From Cryptomeria japonica (lineage: Eukaryota; Streptophyta; Pinopsida; Cupressales; Cupressaceae), in NCBI RefSeq assembly GCF_030272615.1, contig NC_081410.1:227140915-227204914 (forward strand): DNA of 64,000 bases, given 5' to 3'. The translations under genes and the position numbers were made by a program. The notes beneath the pieces were generated by a model. The model had not been told where the DNA came from. It saw only the letters and a list, made by a program, of their open reading frames with translations, and did not search any database. The first letter of the stretch is position 1, and every line of letters starts with the position of its first letter. Of this stretch, positions 60,501 to 64,000 are shown one piece after another.

Positions 60501-63500
60501 TGACTACAAGGACCCGGGCAATGAGAAATTAAGACATAGCCCTTGAGTGTGCCAACTTGGATGCTTTCTGCTTTCCACAGTCTTTTTCGAGGATTAGGAG
60601 GATCATTCATAGGACTTGCAGCTAGTGGGAATGGTGCTAGTCTGCCTGTGGTTCAATTGATCCACATGATGAGATCAATGCTCTCAATGAGGAGAAACAA
60701 GAATATTATTAATTGCAGTTTTGTATTGATTTTACACTTGACATTGAATTATTAATATCTTTATCACTATCAGCTATGTTTTTAATTCTGTATTTATTCT
60801 TTTTGCAAATTATGGATATTTTTAATATCATATATTGTATGGCCAACCCCACGGAAAAATCACCATACTCGCAAAATCGAACCCAAGCCCAGACCCAAAC
60901 CAAAACCAGAAACATAGATTACCATTTGAGAAGTAGAGAAAACACACTCCTCCTTTTCATAGACAGATGACAAGATAAACTGCTGCAGATTAGTGAACCA
61001 CCAGTAGTGCTGCTAATTTAACTGCAAGCCCTTTTAGAAAAGAGATTACCGGACCTTAAAAACCTTGTGATCATGATGGATGGTCTATGATAGATTTGAG
61101 GAAAACCACAGCCCTATTTTATGTGGAAGACTGATCTATTCCAACTGACAGCCTTCTCCAATGCCTATTGGACAGGGAGAGATCATTGTTGCCAGTCATA
61201 TTGGCAAAACTTCTTTTCCTCAGGTAGTTAATCTTCACAACTCTGCAGCTGATCTTAAAGATGATTCACCTGCTACTTCTCCTAGCCAGTCTAGTTCACC
61301 TGACAGAGATAAAAAAATTAAGCATCATGTTCTAGCCAAATATACTGACTGTACTCAATGTTGGAAGTATTTCAGTTTGTCAATGCCTACGGCAGTTTTA
61401 AGTTCACATAAATTTCAGTCTTCCTATTGGCATTTTTTTAACTCTTTCAGCAATTAAAGAAATGGTGATATTTCCCCTTTGCAGAAACTACACATTTTTA
61501 TTATTTTGTCTCGATGCCTGTAAATTAATATGAAATTCTAGTACAATAATCAAAAGTGCAGATGATCATTAAATGATGTAGATGGAATTCTAACTAACTT
61601 GCAATAGTAGAAAAACTTTTCCAAGTCCTCCTAAATGGCTGTCCTTCATGATGGAGAAAAATTAGAACAAAGAAAATAATGTCTGTAAATTTGCAGATCT
61701 CTTCCAGAGAGTGAGATGCTAATCGAAGCTTATAATATCTGTGTCTCTCCATTTCCATGGTTAGGCCTCGCATTATGCTGGGGTCTATTATCCCTTTTAT
61801 TCTTTTAGAAGAAACATAGTTCAGAAAAAAAAGGAGTGACAAGCAACTTACATGCAACTTTTCCAAGGTTTTTGATAAGGAAGTGAAGATCCATATTATA
61901 AATAAAGCATCCAAAACTGCAACAGGTATCACAAATAAAGTCCTTCCTTCCCTGGGAACATCATTTATATTCCCAGCATTCTCTACAAGTTCCAATGCCT
62001 CTGAAGCCATAAAGTAAATTATTCCAAGAAGAGCCACCTTGGAAGTAATTCCTCCAAGAGTTGGTCGTGTCACGCCATAACCCATAGAAACCACAAGAAG
62101 GAGAAGGCGAGAGACGGTCTTCTTAATAGCCCCAAAGGTGACTGCCCAGAAAGTAATACTGACAGGTCTGCGTCCGGTTGCATTGAAATTAGCATACTCA
62201 AAATAACACAAGGTCATTTCCAACATACAGAGAAAAATAACTGCTGATATGCAGTTCTGTAGTTGTGTTATATCTTTCCAGAACCGTACATTCTGGAGAA
62301 ACCATATAAGTCCAAGAATTATGTACACCAAAGACAAACAACCATAAAATCTCATTAAAGGTTCCAGCCGGCCTGGCAAATAACCTGTTGGGTTCTTCCA
62401 CAGAGTTCTGCCATTTATAACAGTATCCTTCAGTTGTTTGTCGCAGAACATAAAATATAGATTGTACATGCCAGTCTTTGGTATGTAGATGGTGTCTGGC
62501 TGGGTCTTTGTCTCCAAATCATTTCCCTGGAAAACAAAAGAAATACTGCGAGGCCAATCTGTTTCATTAGAAGATTGTCGAATAATGATATGCCCTTGTT
62601 TACAGCCTTCTAACTTCGCAAGGTCAGGAGTACAGCAGAGCGCAGTTTCCCCAGAATATGAGGCGAGCCCAATCAAATCCTTGTCCTTTATATCAAATAT
62701 GATTGCTTCAATTAGTCCAGTGATATGCTCCATTTCCCCGTGCTTAGAAGCAGATTCATTGGTTCTTCGGAATGTAAGTAAGTCAAACCTGCCAAACAAA
62801 CTTACCCTGATCAGGAAATCGCTCATTTGAAATTCTTTTGCGAAGTACTCAATATAATTTGTTAGCATAAAACATTCGAGGCAAATATTATGTACAGATC
62901 ACATATATACCATCAACTTGTTTTGTAACTCATGTCTTGGCAATACTCGTTGGATGCACAAACACATCCTGATAGGCAAAATAGAAATGACGCTTTTGAC
63001 ATGGACCAAAAAATAGATAGAACTGTTCCACAGTTAAGCTTTCCCTGTGTATGGCATTGAAAAAAGCCCATAGGATTTGACTCTTTTTCAATGCCATCCA
63101 CAAAAAATTTAAGCAATTCCCTCAATGGTCATGAAGAATCATTGAGGATGAAGCTAGGGTGAAGTCAATGCAGCCAAGTATAACGTGATACTTAATTTAG
63201 ACAAAACTGGAAAAGTGCCAAAGGAAATTATCAGTTCTTTTTTGCATGAATCTCACAAAGAAAATGATGTCTCATAGTTTGAGGAAACAAGAATTTCCAT
63301 AATTTAGAACAGATCCAGGCATTCATATCAGCAGAAGCCGATTTCAATATCAGTTCCAGAAAACTAATCCAGTAGGACACCAAGATGCAAAATACTTTAA
63401 AGAAGTTGGCAAATCTAAATAGTTCTCATCAAACCTGTAATGAAAAATCATTTTTTTATCTCCATAGATCCAGATTTCTAATATAATTAAATGAAGGATT

Positions 63501-63771
63501 ATCCTCCCTCTGACTACAATATTCGAAACTTTCTCAACTAATAGACCCCATTGTCCAATTCAAAATAAAGAATAGGAGTAGTGAAAACATACTTGATGAA
63601 TGATTTCCCGTTGCCTGTAGTTGAAGGAGCATAAAGCCCTTCACTGCCCGCATAGAAGGAGAACGCATTCATCTGTGGAGAAAAGCCACCATTGGAGTAT
63701 TCGTGGATCGAAGCATGAGCTGCAGCCAACAGCAAAAGCGACAATGCCAAACCCAATCCCCTTTCGTACAT
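3380..63771 (-). CDS. Lung seven-transmembrane (GOST/TMEM87-like) membrane protein, five exons
   Basis: Joined exons 63771-63593, 62788-61852, 4218-4123, 3965-3829 and 3530-3380 give a 499-residue protein with no internal stop. Residues 1-20 form a signal peptide (MYERG..., then a Leu/Ala core). Residues 21 to about 200 are a luminal domain with Asn-X-Ser/Thr sites. About seven hydrophobic helices follow between residues 205 and 444, then an acidic cytosolic tail. Known plant relatives of this family are about 500 residues long and act in the Golgi/secretory pathway. I infer the same place here; the exact role is unclear. The ATG at 63771 is chosen because it starts directly at the signal peptide; the upstream in-frame codon is TTG. 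All junctions are GT-AG and phases agree. The odd point is intron 2, about 57.6 kb of nested transposons. Confidence 0.9.
3829..3965 (-). CDS. Exon 4: last membrane helix
   Basis: Residues 405-449 plus two bases of codon 450. It begins [14 protein letters not shown] and contains the final helix (about 421-444), which ends at [10 protein letters not shown], a family signature just before the cytosolic tail. The acceptor is TTTGGCAG and the donor ACG|GTAAGC. Intron 4 (3828-3531, 298 bp) shows no other feature. Confidence 0.9.
4123..4218 (-). CDS. Exon 3: sixth membrane helix
   Basis: Thirty-two codons, residues 373-404, from [14 protein letters not shown] to FIGYE. It carries the conserved [12 protein letters not shown] segment that leads into a membrane helix. 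The donor GAG|GTAGAA is a weaker but valid GT site. Intron 3 (4122-3966, 157 bp) contains nothing else. Confidence 0.9.
4219..6099. other. Intronic sequence without recognisable genes
   Basis: Read on both strands. I see no coding domains or transposon termini. The region near 4730-5400 (phrases such as GGGCTCGTCTTGGCC, ATACCCCCAGTACACAC) resembles decayed LTR sequence, but no ends or duplications could be fixed. The part above about 5800 may be the 3' untranslated end of the adjacent hAT remnant. Confidence 0.4.
6100..7169 (-). pseudogene. hAT (DUF659-type) transposase remnant, C-terminal part
   Basis: Reading 7169 to 6100, frames with several stops and shifts keep the family pattern. [11 protein letters not shown] and [14 protein letters not shown] come first, then [14 protein letters not shown], then [13 protein letters not shown]. 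Next is [19 protein letters not shown], and last the C-terminal dimerisation block [20 protein letters not shown] at about 6240-6330. This is the second half of a domesticated-looking but clearly decayed hAT transposase. Its upstream part continues at 16121, on the other side of element A. It is broken by that insertion and by point decay, so it is not functional. Confidence 0.8.
7175..8244 (-). other. Element A 3' region, with TATA box at 8053-8046
   Basis: Non-coding stretch from the end of the reading frame to the element terminus. It shares ordered blocks with the same region of element B. These are GTAAC...CCCTAATTAGGG, a TATATAA/TATATAT box followed by GCC, the block GCGCCTTGTGTGGTCAACTGGAA (A has one difference), and the last 60 or so bases ending ACACATCAACA. 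The conservation of a TATA box downstream of the gene is odd, because it would drive transcription outward into the host gene's intron. Confidence 0.6.
8245..11456 (-). pseudogene. Element A reading frame: about 1,000-residue protein of unknown function, decayed
   Basis: Starts at ATG 11456 (MTTPKAGG). The frame has in-frame stops near 11184, 10509, 10116 and 8542 and a frameshift near 10045. Collinear similarity to the element B frame shows these breaks are decay. The first 400 residues or so are globular: [59 protein letters not shown], and [21 protein letters not shown] low-complexity charged middle follows (SKKKQK basic patch, possible nuclear signal), then a Glu/Lys-rich probable coiled coil, and a helical C-terminus with [14 protein letters not shown] recognise no catalytic motif and assign no function. 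Confidence 0.7.
12020..12027 (-). promoter_or_regulatory. TATA box upstream of the element A reading frame
   Basis: TATATAAA on the minus strand, in a CGCCTTATATAAAGAGAGG context, about 560 bp upstream of ATG 11456. Spacing and context suit a core promoter. A splice-acceptor-like TTTTGTGTAG lies just before the ATG, so the leader may be spliced. Confidence 0.5.
12558..15547. repeat. Array of 18 hairpin-forming palindromes, about 174 bp apart
   Basis: Eighteen copies of a 43-bp core, GAATTTCGCTCTGGACCC + TTTGGAA + GGGTCAGGAGCGAAATTC. They start near 12558, 12734, 12900, 13098, 13265, 13431, 13587, 13763, 13929, 14107, 14276, 14452, 14629, 14805, 14971, 15146, 15313 and 15509; the last is half a copy. 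Each folds into an 18-bp stem with a 7-base loop and a constant two-base internal mismatch. Copies with AATTT in the left arm have AAATT in the right; copies with ATTTT have AAAAT. From 14276 on the two types alternate, giving a dimeric unit of about 345 bp. The spacers are AT-rich and much more diverged than the hairpins. Confidence 0.92.
16055..16115 (-). promoter_or_regulatory. Element A 5' terminus with nested palindromes
   Basis: In element sense the end reads TGTTGTGACCATTTCACA, containing the inverted repeat TGTGA-CCATT-TCACA. It is followed by CGCCCCATCAGAATGGGG, a perfect 6-bp stem with a 4-base loop, then ACCCCC and a CT-rich stretch. Element B keeps the first palindrome (TGTGA-CCTTT-TCACA) and the CGCCCCAT and ACCCCCTCTTTT blocks. 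Conservation of the extreme end suggests recognition by a recombinase or integrase. Confidence 0.6.
16121..16507 (-). pseudogene. hAT (DUF659-type) transposase remnant, middle part
   Basis: On the minus strand, with frameshifts, the pattern [20 protein letters not shown] is clear. It is followed by [21 protein letters not shown] and [13 protein letters not shown]. That is the central part of DUF659 in hAT transposases. It ends exactly at element A and continues at 7169 as [11 protein letters not shown]. Further upstream the remnant is cut off by the LTR-like block at 16508. Several stops make it a dead copy. Confidence 0.75.
16508..17593 (+). mobile_element. Solo-LTR-like block, TGTAATGTCCC...GGGGACATTACA
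   Basis: Starts TGTAATGTCCC and ends GGGACATTACA, an 11-bp terminal inverted repeat shared in form with the LTRs of the gypsy elements in this window. It is about 1.09 kb with no coding domain. The flanking five bases (ACATC and ATAGG) do not match, so the duplication is lost or the ends were rearranged. Strand follows the TG-to-CA reading of related LTRs. Confidence 0.65.
17594..21040. other. Intronic sequence between LTR block and element B
   Basis: AT-rich, no recognisable coding domain on either strand. It contains a diverged tandem repeat at about 18736-19290 (listed separately) and a T-rich stretch near 19610-19700. The last five bases are the left target duplication (GTATC) of element B. 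Confidence 0.5.
18736..19290. repeat. Diverged tandem duplication, period about 285 bp
   Basis: The segments around 18740-18970 and 19020-19270 share ordered blocks: GACATGA...AGCCT..ACAGAAGAT, TGATCAAG/TGACCAAG...TGCCTCCC, TTACGCAAA/TTGCGCAAA, and CAACTTACAAAGAGA. Divergence is high, so this is an old duplication of unknown origin. Confidence 0.6.
21676..22275 (+). repeat. Element B leader array 1: about ten TCGATTTTCCCCTGGAG motifs
   Basis: Variants of TCGATTTTCCCCTRGGAG recur at roughly 70-80 bp intervals, usually preceded by GGATTTTYATCCAGAC. Two consecutive units near 21853-21960 are almost identical over about 70 bp. It occupies the same place as the hairpin array of element A but has a different monomer and no strong palindrome. 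Confidence 0.75.
22600..23340 (+). repeat. Element B leader array 2: degenerate GCTGCCATT / GGCGATTTT repeats
   Basis: Blocks such as GCAGATCTAAGCTGCCATTG, TTTTCAGAATTT, GCACCATA.TTGG.AAAATTT.GATTTTGCT and GGCGATTTT recur about five times at roughly 120-150 bp. Copies are clearly degenerate. Open frames crossing the array are by-products of the repeats. Confidence 0.6.
23909..25717 (+). pseudogene. Element B reading frame, N-terminal part
   Basis: ATG at 23909 ([12 protein letters not shown]), just after an acceptor-like CGTACAG. The best-preserved stretch, 24338-25483, stays in one frame with stops at 24875, 25229 and 25481. It includes [87 protein letters not shown] and [17 protein letters not shown]. 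All align in order with element A. After one frameshift near 25540 a basic stretch (APKRRKN...[14 protein letters not shown]) looks like a nuclear localisation signal. The frame is then cut at 25717 by the gypsy element. Function unknown. Confidence 0.7.
25718..27584 (+). repeat. 5' LTR of gypsy element 1
   Basis: 1,867 bp. It begins TATAATGTCCCC, where the ancestral TG has probably become TA (the 3' LTR begins TGAAATGTCCCC, related LTRs TGTAATGTCCCC). It ends GGGATATTTCA. Three tandem units of about 68 bp containing ATCCTCTGACCATATG lie at about 27280-27480. Confidence 0.93.
27586..27598 (+). promoter_or_regulatory. Primer-binding site of gypsy element 1 (tRNA-Met-i type)
   Basis: TGGTATCAAAGC one base after the LTR end; it differs at one base from the usual TGGTATCAGAGC complement of plant initiator Met tRNA. 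Confidence 0.85.
27632..32459 (+). pseudogene. gag-pol polyprotein of gypsy element 1, broken
   Basis: ATG 27632 ([10 protein letters not shown]) opens one long frame interrupted by TAG at 27707, TGA at 28895, a one-base insertion in an A run near 30370, and TAA at 31263. Domains in order: gag with AHEWWYHG; zinc knuckle [14 protein letters not shown] (about 28910); protease [10 protein letters not shown] (about 29175); reverse transcriptase with [10 protein letters not shown] and FFDDILIYS; RNase H with [14 protein letters not shown]; integrase with an HHCC zinc region, [15 protein letters not shown] and [10 protein letters not shown]; and a C-terminal chromodomain ([18 protein letters not shown], about 32310-32370). 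The frame ends just inside the 3' LTR. Breaks are few, so decay is recent relative to the second gypsy element. Confidence 0.93.
32435..34312 (+). repeat. 3' LTR of gypsy element 1
   Basis: 1,878 bp, starting TGAAATGTCCCC and ending GGGATATTTCA. It is collinear with the 5' LTR. Differences are scattered substitutions plus a short duplication (TGTTATGTTTTAATGTTATA near 32780). Confidence 0.93.
34318..35809 (+). pseudogene. Element B reading frame, C-terminal part
   Basis: Continues the frame interrupted at 25717; removing the gypsy element plus one CCTTC restores a Pro-Ser-Pro codon run. Only two in-frame stops occur (34586 and 35201). Residues are acidic at first ([12 protein letters not shown]). 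Then [20 protein letters not shown] and [20 protein letters not shown] match the element A sequence. A coiled-coil-like region ([19 protein letters not shown]) and a helical end with [16 protein letters not shown] follow; the last matches [13 protein letters not shown] in A. No enzymatic motif recognised. Confidence 0.7.
35810..36763 (+). other. Element B 3' region, with TATA box at 35946-35952
   Basis: Non-coding. It carries the blocks shared with element A: TGTAACCCTAATTAGGG, TATATATGCC, CCACTAGCCTCTTGCCG, GCGCCTTGTGTGGTCAACTGGAA, and a terminal segment with TTCAAGAGAGGGTAAAT and AAAATACACATCAACA. The TATA box lies about 137 bp after the reading-frame stop, against about 195 bp in A. Confidence 0.65.
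36764..38179. other. Intronic sequence, no clear gene
   Basis: Begins with the right GTATC duplication of element B. Moderate-length open frames occur on both strands at 37186-37873 but show no domain. The minus-strand frame 37824-37510 may be the tail of the neighbouring RNase H remnant's element; I could not show this. Confidence 0.45.
38180..38660 (-). pseudogene. RNase H domain remnant of a retroelement
   Basis: Across a frameshift the minus strand reads [15 protein letters not shown], then [16 protein letters not shown] and [20 protein letters not shown]. This is the pattern of the plant RNase H-like domain (RVT_3) found at the end of LINE polyproteins and in related plant genes: N-terminal NFDGA with GNP, the E/D-containing EGDS, and the AN..ADFLAN helix. 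No reverse transcriptase was found beside it. It could come from a LINE or a captured RNase H-like gene. Confidence 0.6.
38770..39590 (-). pseudogene. Second hAT (DUF659-type) transposase remnant, N-terminal part
   Basis: ATG 39590 opens [22 protein letters not shown]-type DNA-binding motif follows: [20 protein letters not shown] (continuing C-T-K), then TGGIH, a stop, and [11 protein letters not shown] Glu/Lys-rich linker ([18 protein letters not shown]) leads to the start of DUF659: [20 protein letters not shown], then [20 protein letters not shown]. Stops lie throughout and the rest of the transposase is missing. This is a different copy from the remnant at 6100-16507, because both contain the GCxI-xDxW block. 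Confidence 0.75.
39591..40721. other. Intronic sequence upstream of gypsy element 2
   Basis: No coding domain recognised. The last 150 bp are rich in GCGATTTTGGCGATTTTT-like words and adjoin the truncated LTR at 40722. The beginning may include the 5' untranslated end of the hAT remnant. Confidence 0.4.
40722..40901 (+). repeat. Partial 5' LTR of gypsy element 2
   Basis: About 180 bp collinear with the end of the 3' LTR (ATCAAATTGACAATTACTAT ... GATAACCCTAGGGATATTACA). Upstream of 40722 the similarity stops abruptly, so about 0.9 kb of LTR is missing or replaced. Confidence 0.8.
40903..40915 (+). promoter_or_regulatory. Primer-binding site of gypsy element 2
   Basis: TGGTATCAAAGCC, one base after the 5' LTR end; initiator Met tRNA type, as in gypsy element 1. 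Confidence 0.8.
41010..42170 (+). pseudogene. gag of gypsy element 2, broken
   Basis: ATG 41010 ([13 protein letters not shown]) starts a gag-like protein with several stops and shifts. At 41470-41700 it reads [45 protein letters not shown] and [13 protein letters not shown], then [14 protein letters not shown] at about 41750. These match gypsy element 1 block for block. The zinc knuckle is too decayed to recognise. The region ends at the solo LTR inserted at 42176. Confidence 0.8.
42176..43490 (+). mobile_element. Solo LTR in gypsy element 2 (target duplication GATGA)
   Basis: 1,315 bp from TGTCATGTCCCC to GGGGACATTACA, flanked by GATGA at 42171-42175 and 43491-43495. No coding domain. The terminal words match the LTR family of the gypsy elements and the block at 16508, so it is a gypsy-type solo LTR left by recombination between two LTRs. 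Confidence 0.88.
43496..43986 (+). pseudogene. Protease region of gypsy element 2
   Basis: After the solo LTR the frame resumes: [36 protein letters not shown]. The aspartic protease motif DTGA has become DSKA, and an in-frame TGA follows IGEMELVL at 43860. It is cut at 43986 by the copia element; the next gypsy codons are at 52961. Confidence 0.8.
43987..44892 (-). repeat. 3' LTR of the copia element
   Basis: 906 bp, collinear with 52073-52960. Scattered substitutions and small indels separate the two copies. Confidence 0.93.
45295..45516 (-). pseudogene. copia RNase H, final part
   Basis: Resumes after the TRIM-like insertion with [40 protein letters not shown], the usual end of copia RNase H. 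It fixes the insertion point of the nested element. Confidence 0.9.
45517..45812 (-). repeat. 3' LTR of the TRIM-like element
   Basis: 296 bp. It matches 47770-48135 except for a 70-bp deletion inside, between two AATTAATTAAA-type words that probably recombined. Confidence 0.9.
46980..47380. other. GC-rich island inside the TRIM-like element
   Basis: About 400 bp rich in GGCGG, GGTGG and GGGGCCGG words, in strong contrast to the AT-rich surroundings. It stays open in several frames on both strands (for example a 158-codon frame on plus), as GC-rich DNA tends to. The translations are low-complexity Gly/Ala/Arg with no domain. It may be a captured host fragment or a structured packaging region; no function is shown. 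Confidence 0.6.
47770..48135 (-). repeat. 5' LTR of the TRIM-like element
   Basis: 366 bp, the longer version. It contains repeated AATTAATTAA words around the segment lost in the other LTR. Confidence 0.9.
48136..49799 (-). pseudogene. copia reverse transcriptase and RNase H, first part
   Basis: The linker and reverse transcriptase read [72 protein letters not shown], then [17 protein letters not shown]. The YVDDL-type active site lies near 48890 in a stretch with a stop. RNase H follows: [28 protein letters not shown] and [11 protein letters not shown]. It is cut at 48136 by the TRIM-like element and resumes at 45516. Stops and shifts separate 49799-49296, 49154-48909 and 48818-48507. Confidence 0.88.
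49820..51110 (-). pseudogene. copia protease and integrase
   Basis: The protease site reads [12 protein letters not shown] near 51040, with the catalytic DTGA-type triplet changed to DRGA, followed by a stop. [12 protein letters not shown] leads to integrase: zinc region [12 protein letters not shown] with CKGCALGK, then catalytic core [18 protein letters not shown] and [17 protein letters not shown] (the D, D and E positions are present). [10 protein letters not shown] and [17 protein letters not shown] close the domain. The open frame covers 50878-49673 and shifts near 49830. Confidence 0.9.
51115..51978 (-). pseudogene. copia gag with zinc knuckle
   Basis: ATG 51978 ([20 protein letters not shown]) opens an intact 287-codon stretch. 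It has the copia gag core ([36 protein letters not shown]) and the zinc knuckle [14 protein letters not shown] near 51185-51226. A short internal duplication (PIISKL twice) lies near 51730-51770. It stops at 51115, where the ancestral polyprotein would continue into protease. The capsid would package element RNA, but downstream breaks make this copy defective. Confidence 0.88.
52056..52072 (-). promoter_or_regulatory. Primer-binding site of the copia element
   Basis: TGGTATCAGAGCGGGTC directly after the 5' LTR, a perfect initiator Met tRNA type core. Confidence 0.88.
52073..52960 (-). repeat. 5' LTR of the copia element
   Basis: 888 bp. On the minus strand it starts TGTTAATG and ends TTTTAACA, immediately followed by the primer-binding site at 52072-52056. 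Confidence 0.93.
52961..53818 (+). pseudogene. Reverse transcriptase of gypsy element 2, first part
   Basis: Resumes after the copia element: [31 protein letters not shown], then [59 protein letters not shown] and [15 protein letters not shown]. The active site FFDD is intact but several stops and shifts break the frame. It ends at the DNA transposon insertion at 53829; the duplicated target bases start at 53819. Confidence 0.87.
53829..54843. mobile_element. Non-autonomous TIR DNA transposon with GACTCG subterminal repeats
   Basis: 1,015 bp. The ends ATAGTTTTAAAACTCG and CGAGTTTTTCAACTAT are inverted repeats that extend about 35 bp (GGACTCGCCACGGACTCG on both sides). GGCCTAGACC is duplicated at 53819-53828 and 54844-54853 (10 bp, or 11 if the next A is counted). 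About twenty GACTCG/CGAGTC words crowd the left 200 bp and about ten the right 120 bp. The interior has a diverged direct repeat (about 54126-54236 and 54318-54430) and no transposase. The duplication length suits Mutator-like elements; a hAT MITE is less likely. Confidence 0.85.
54854..56611 (+). pseudogene. RNase H and integrase of gypsy element 2
   Basis: Resumes with [13 protein letters not shown], then RNase [41 protein letters not shown]. Next come the integrase zinc region ([18 protein letters not shown] ... CYVCQQNK) and core: [38 protein letters not shown]. An in-frame 90-bp duplication lies in the core. The frame ends at [10 protein letters not shown] where a solo LTR is inserted. 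Several stops and shifts. Confidence 0.85.
56020..56199 (+). repeat. 90-bp tandem duplication in the gypsy 2 integrase
   Basis: Units 56020-56109 and 56110-56199 are nearly identical, both running from TTAGCTTGTT through TATCACCCCCAAATGGACAG. It is private to this copy: gypsy element 1 has the segment once. Confidence 0.88.
56617..58847 (+). mobile_element. Solo LTR in gypsy element 2 (target duplication CTTTA)
   Basis: 2,231 bp from TGTAATGTCCCCTTCACGG to GGGGGATATTACA, flanked by CTTTA at 56612-56616 and 58848-58852. The first 100 bp share words with the LTR of gypsy element 1 (GGAAACCCGTAGGCTA, AAATTAGGGTTT), so it is a related family. It contains repeated CTATTTTTAGCAGT words (about 56850-57180) and three or more copies of CCCACTGCATAAGTGGAAG (about 58410-58650). 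Confidence 0.9.
58853..59194 (+). pseudogene. Integrase end and chromodomain of gypsy element 2
   Basis: Follows the solo [23 protein letters not shown], then [19 protein letters not shown] and a chromodomain, [31 protein letters not shown]. Stops are present. The purine tract (AAAGTAGGAGGAC) comes next, directly before the 3' LTR. Confidence 0.85.
59195..60288 (+). repeat. 3' LTR of gypsy element 2
   Basis: 1,094 bp from TGTCATGTCCCCTCC to CCTAGGGGTATTACA. Its last 175 bp match the truncated 5' LTR at 40722-40901. Confidence 0.9.
60289..61851. other. Intronic sequence next to exon 2
   Basis: Between gypsy element 2 and the exon 2 donor. Short open frames on both strands show no domain. The exon 2 frame runs on to 61594 past the donor, but that extension ([12 protein letters not shown]...) has no family similarity and is intron read-through. 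Confidence 0.5.
61852..62788 (-). CDS. Exon 2: luminal domain and first five membrane helices
   Basis: The first G completes Lys60 and residues 61-372 follow without interruption. Residues 61-200 continue the luminal domain, with paired Cys in ALCCTP and the motif [23 protein letters not shown] precedes the first helix (about 205-225). Further helices lie near 238-258, 267-300, 310-328 and 343-365. The [12 protein letters not shown] segment is a strongly conserved loop of the family. The exon stops after LEKLH at the consensus donor GTAAGT (61851-61846). The frame stays open past this donor, but homology ends there. Confidence 0.93.
62789..63592 (-). other. Intron 1 (804 bp) of the host gene
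   Basis: Donor GTATGT and acceptor TTTGTTTGGCAG. Sequence is AT-rich with no transposon ends or domains seen. Confidence 0.85.
63593..63771 (-). CDS. Exon 1: signal peptide and start of luminal domain
   Basis: Encodes residues 1-59 plus two bases of codon 60. The ATG is followed by a hydrophobic core and a likely cleavage after Ala20, just before SIHEY. The motif GSEGLY follows, which with SIHEY is characteristic of the plant TMEM87-like group. The donor is AA|GTATGT at 63592-63591, so the Lys codon is split and is completed by the first G of exon 2. Confidence 0.9.
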
Positions 63772-63940
63772 GTTTACCAATCCTTCACATTTCAAGTTTC
63801 AACAATGACAATGCTTGGGCAGCTTCAAGCCTGCAAAATGTATTGTAAAAGAAATTCAAGTTAATTTCGACTGAACAAATGTCATAGCCCTTGTACAAAA
63901 GTGAACGTGGAACGTATAACAAAATTTGTGGGCACCTGAA

Positions 63941-63960
63941 CAGCTTTTAAATATATGAAA
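63941..63960 (-). promoter_or_regulatory. Possible TATA region of the host gene
   Basis: On the minus strand this stretch reads as a TATATTTAAAAG-like box about 175 bp upstream of the chosen ATG. That fits a short 5' UTR. AT-rich DNA gives such boxes by chance, so this is only a candidate. Confidence 0.25.
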
Positions 63961-64000
63961 AATTAGAGAATATAAAGAAAATCGGCATAGACATTATAAC

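Larger units (their letters stand above)
4219..61851 (-). other. Giant intron 2 (about 57.6 kb) filled with nested transposons
   Basis: The donor GTAAGT (61851) and acceptor TTTATCAG (ending 4219) join phase-0 codons. LEKLH is followed directly by [14 protein letters not shown], exactly where the family has continuous protein. By my boundaries roughly 45 kb of the intron is identifiable mobile DNA: two unclassified elements, two gypsy, one copia, one TRIM-like, three solo-LTR blocks, one small DNA transposon, and hAT and RNase H remnants. Introns this long are well known in conifers. No alternative host exon was found within it. Confidence 0.85.

Noticed and set aside
61594..61851. Extension of exon 2 past the GTAAGT donor to 61594
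   Set aside because: The extra residues have no family similarity, while exon 3 continues the family sequence exactly from the donor.
3380..63771. 5' and 3' exons as two separate broken genes
   Set aside because: Splice sites, phases and family sequence join perfectly across the long intron and no exon has a stop or frameshift.
63772..63795. Host protein start at 63795
   Set aside because: The codon there is TTG. The first ATG, at 63771, gives a standard signal peptide directly.

Overview
The window reads as a gymnosperm-like (probably conifer) nuclear genome segment. It is AT-rich and full of nested, decayed retrotransposons, and almost all of it lies inside one host gene. The taxon is inferred from the intron size and transposon style; the sequence does not prove it.

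HOST GENE. One minus-strand gene spans most of the window. Five exons (63771-63593, 62788-61852, 4218-4123, 3965-3829, 3530-3380) have GT-AG borders and matching phases. Together they give an uninterrupted 499-residue protein of the lung-seven-transmembrane / GOST (TMEM87-like) family. Intron 1 is 804 bp, introns 3 and 4 are 157 and 298 bp, but intron 2 is about 57.6 kb (61851-4219). Everything listed between those points is intronic.

INTRON 2, from low to high coordinates. (a) A decayed hAT (DUF659-type) transposase on the minus strand, 6100-7169 plus 16121-16507, is split by element A (7175-16115). (b) A solo-LTR-like block lies at 16508-17593. (c) Element B (21041-36763) is itself split by a chromodomain Ty3/gypsy retrotransposon (25718-34312, 5-bp duplication CCTTC). 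(d) A retroelement RNase H remnant and a second hAT N-terminus lie at 38.2-39.6 kb. (e) A second, much older gypsy element (40722-60288) has four independent insertions: a solo LTR, a Ty1/copia element that carries its own TRIM-like element, a small terminal-inverted-repeat DNA transposon, and another solo LTR.

MOST UNUSUAL. Elements A and B belong to one family that I cannot assign to a known superfamily. Both start TGTTGTGACC, end ATCAACA, and are flanked by perfect 5-bp duplications (CCATG and GTATC). Both carry the same roughly 1,000-residue reading frame of unknown function, and neither shows LTRs, reverse transcriptase or integrase. Both have repeat arrays in the leader. In A the array is 18 hairpin-forming palindromes about 174 bp apart, whose arms vary in a compensatory way between copies.

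Outside the host gene, 1-3379 holds only repeats and 63772-64000 probably holds the 5' UTR and promoter. No rRNA, tRNA or CRISPR was recognised.
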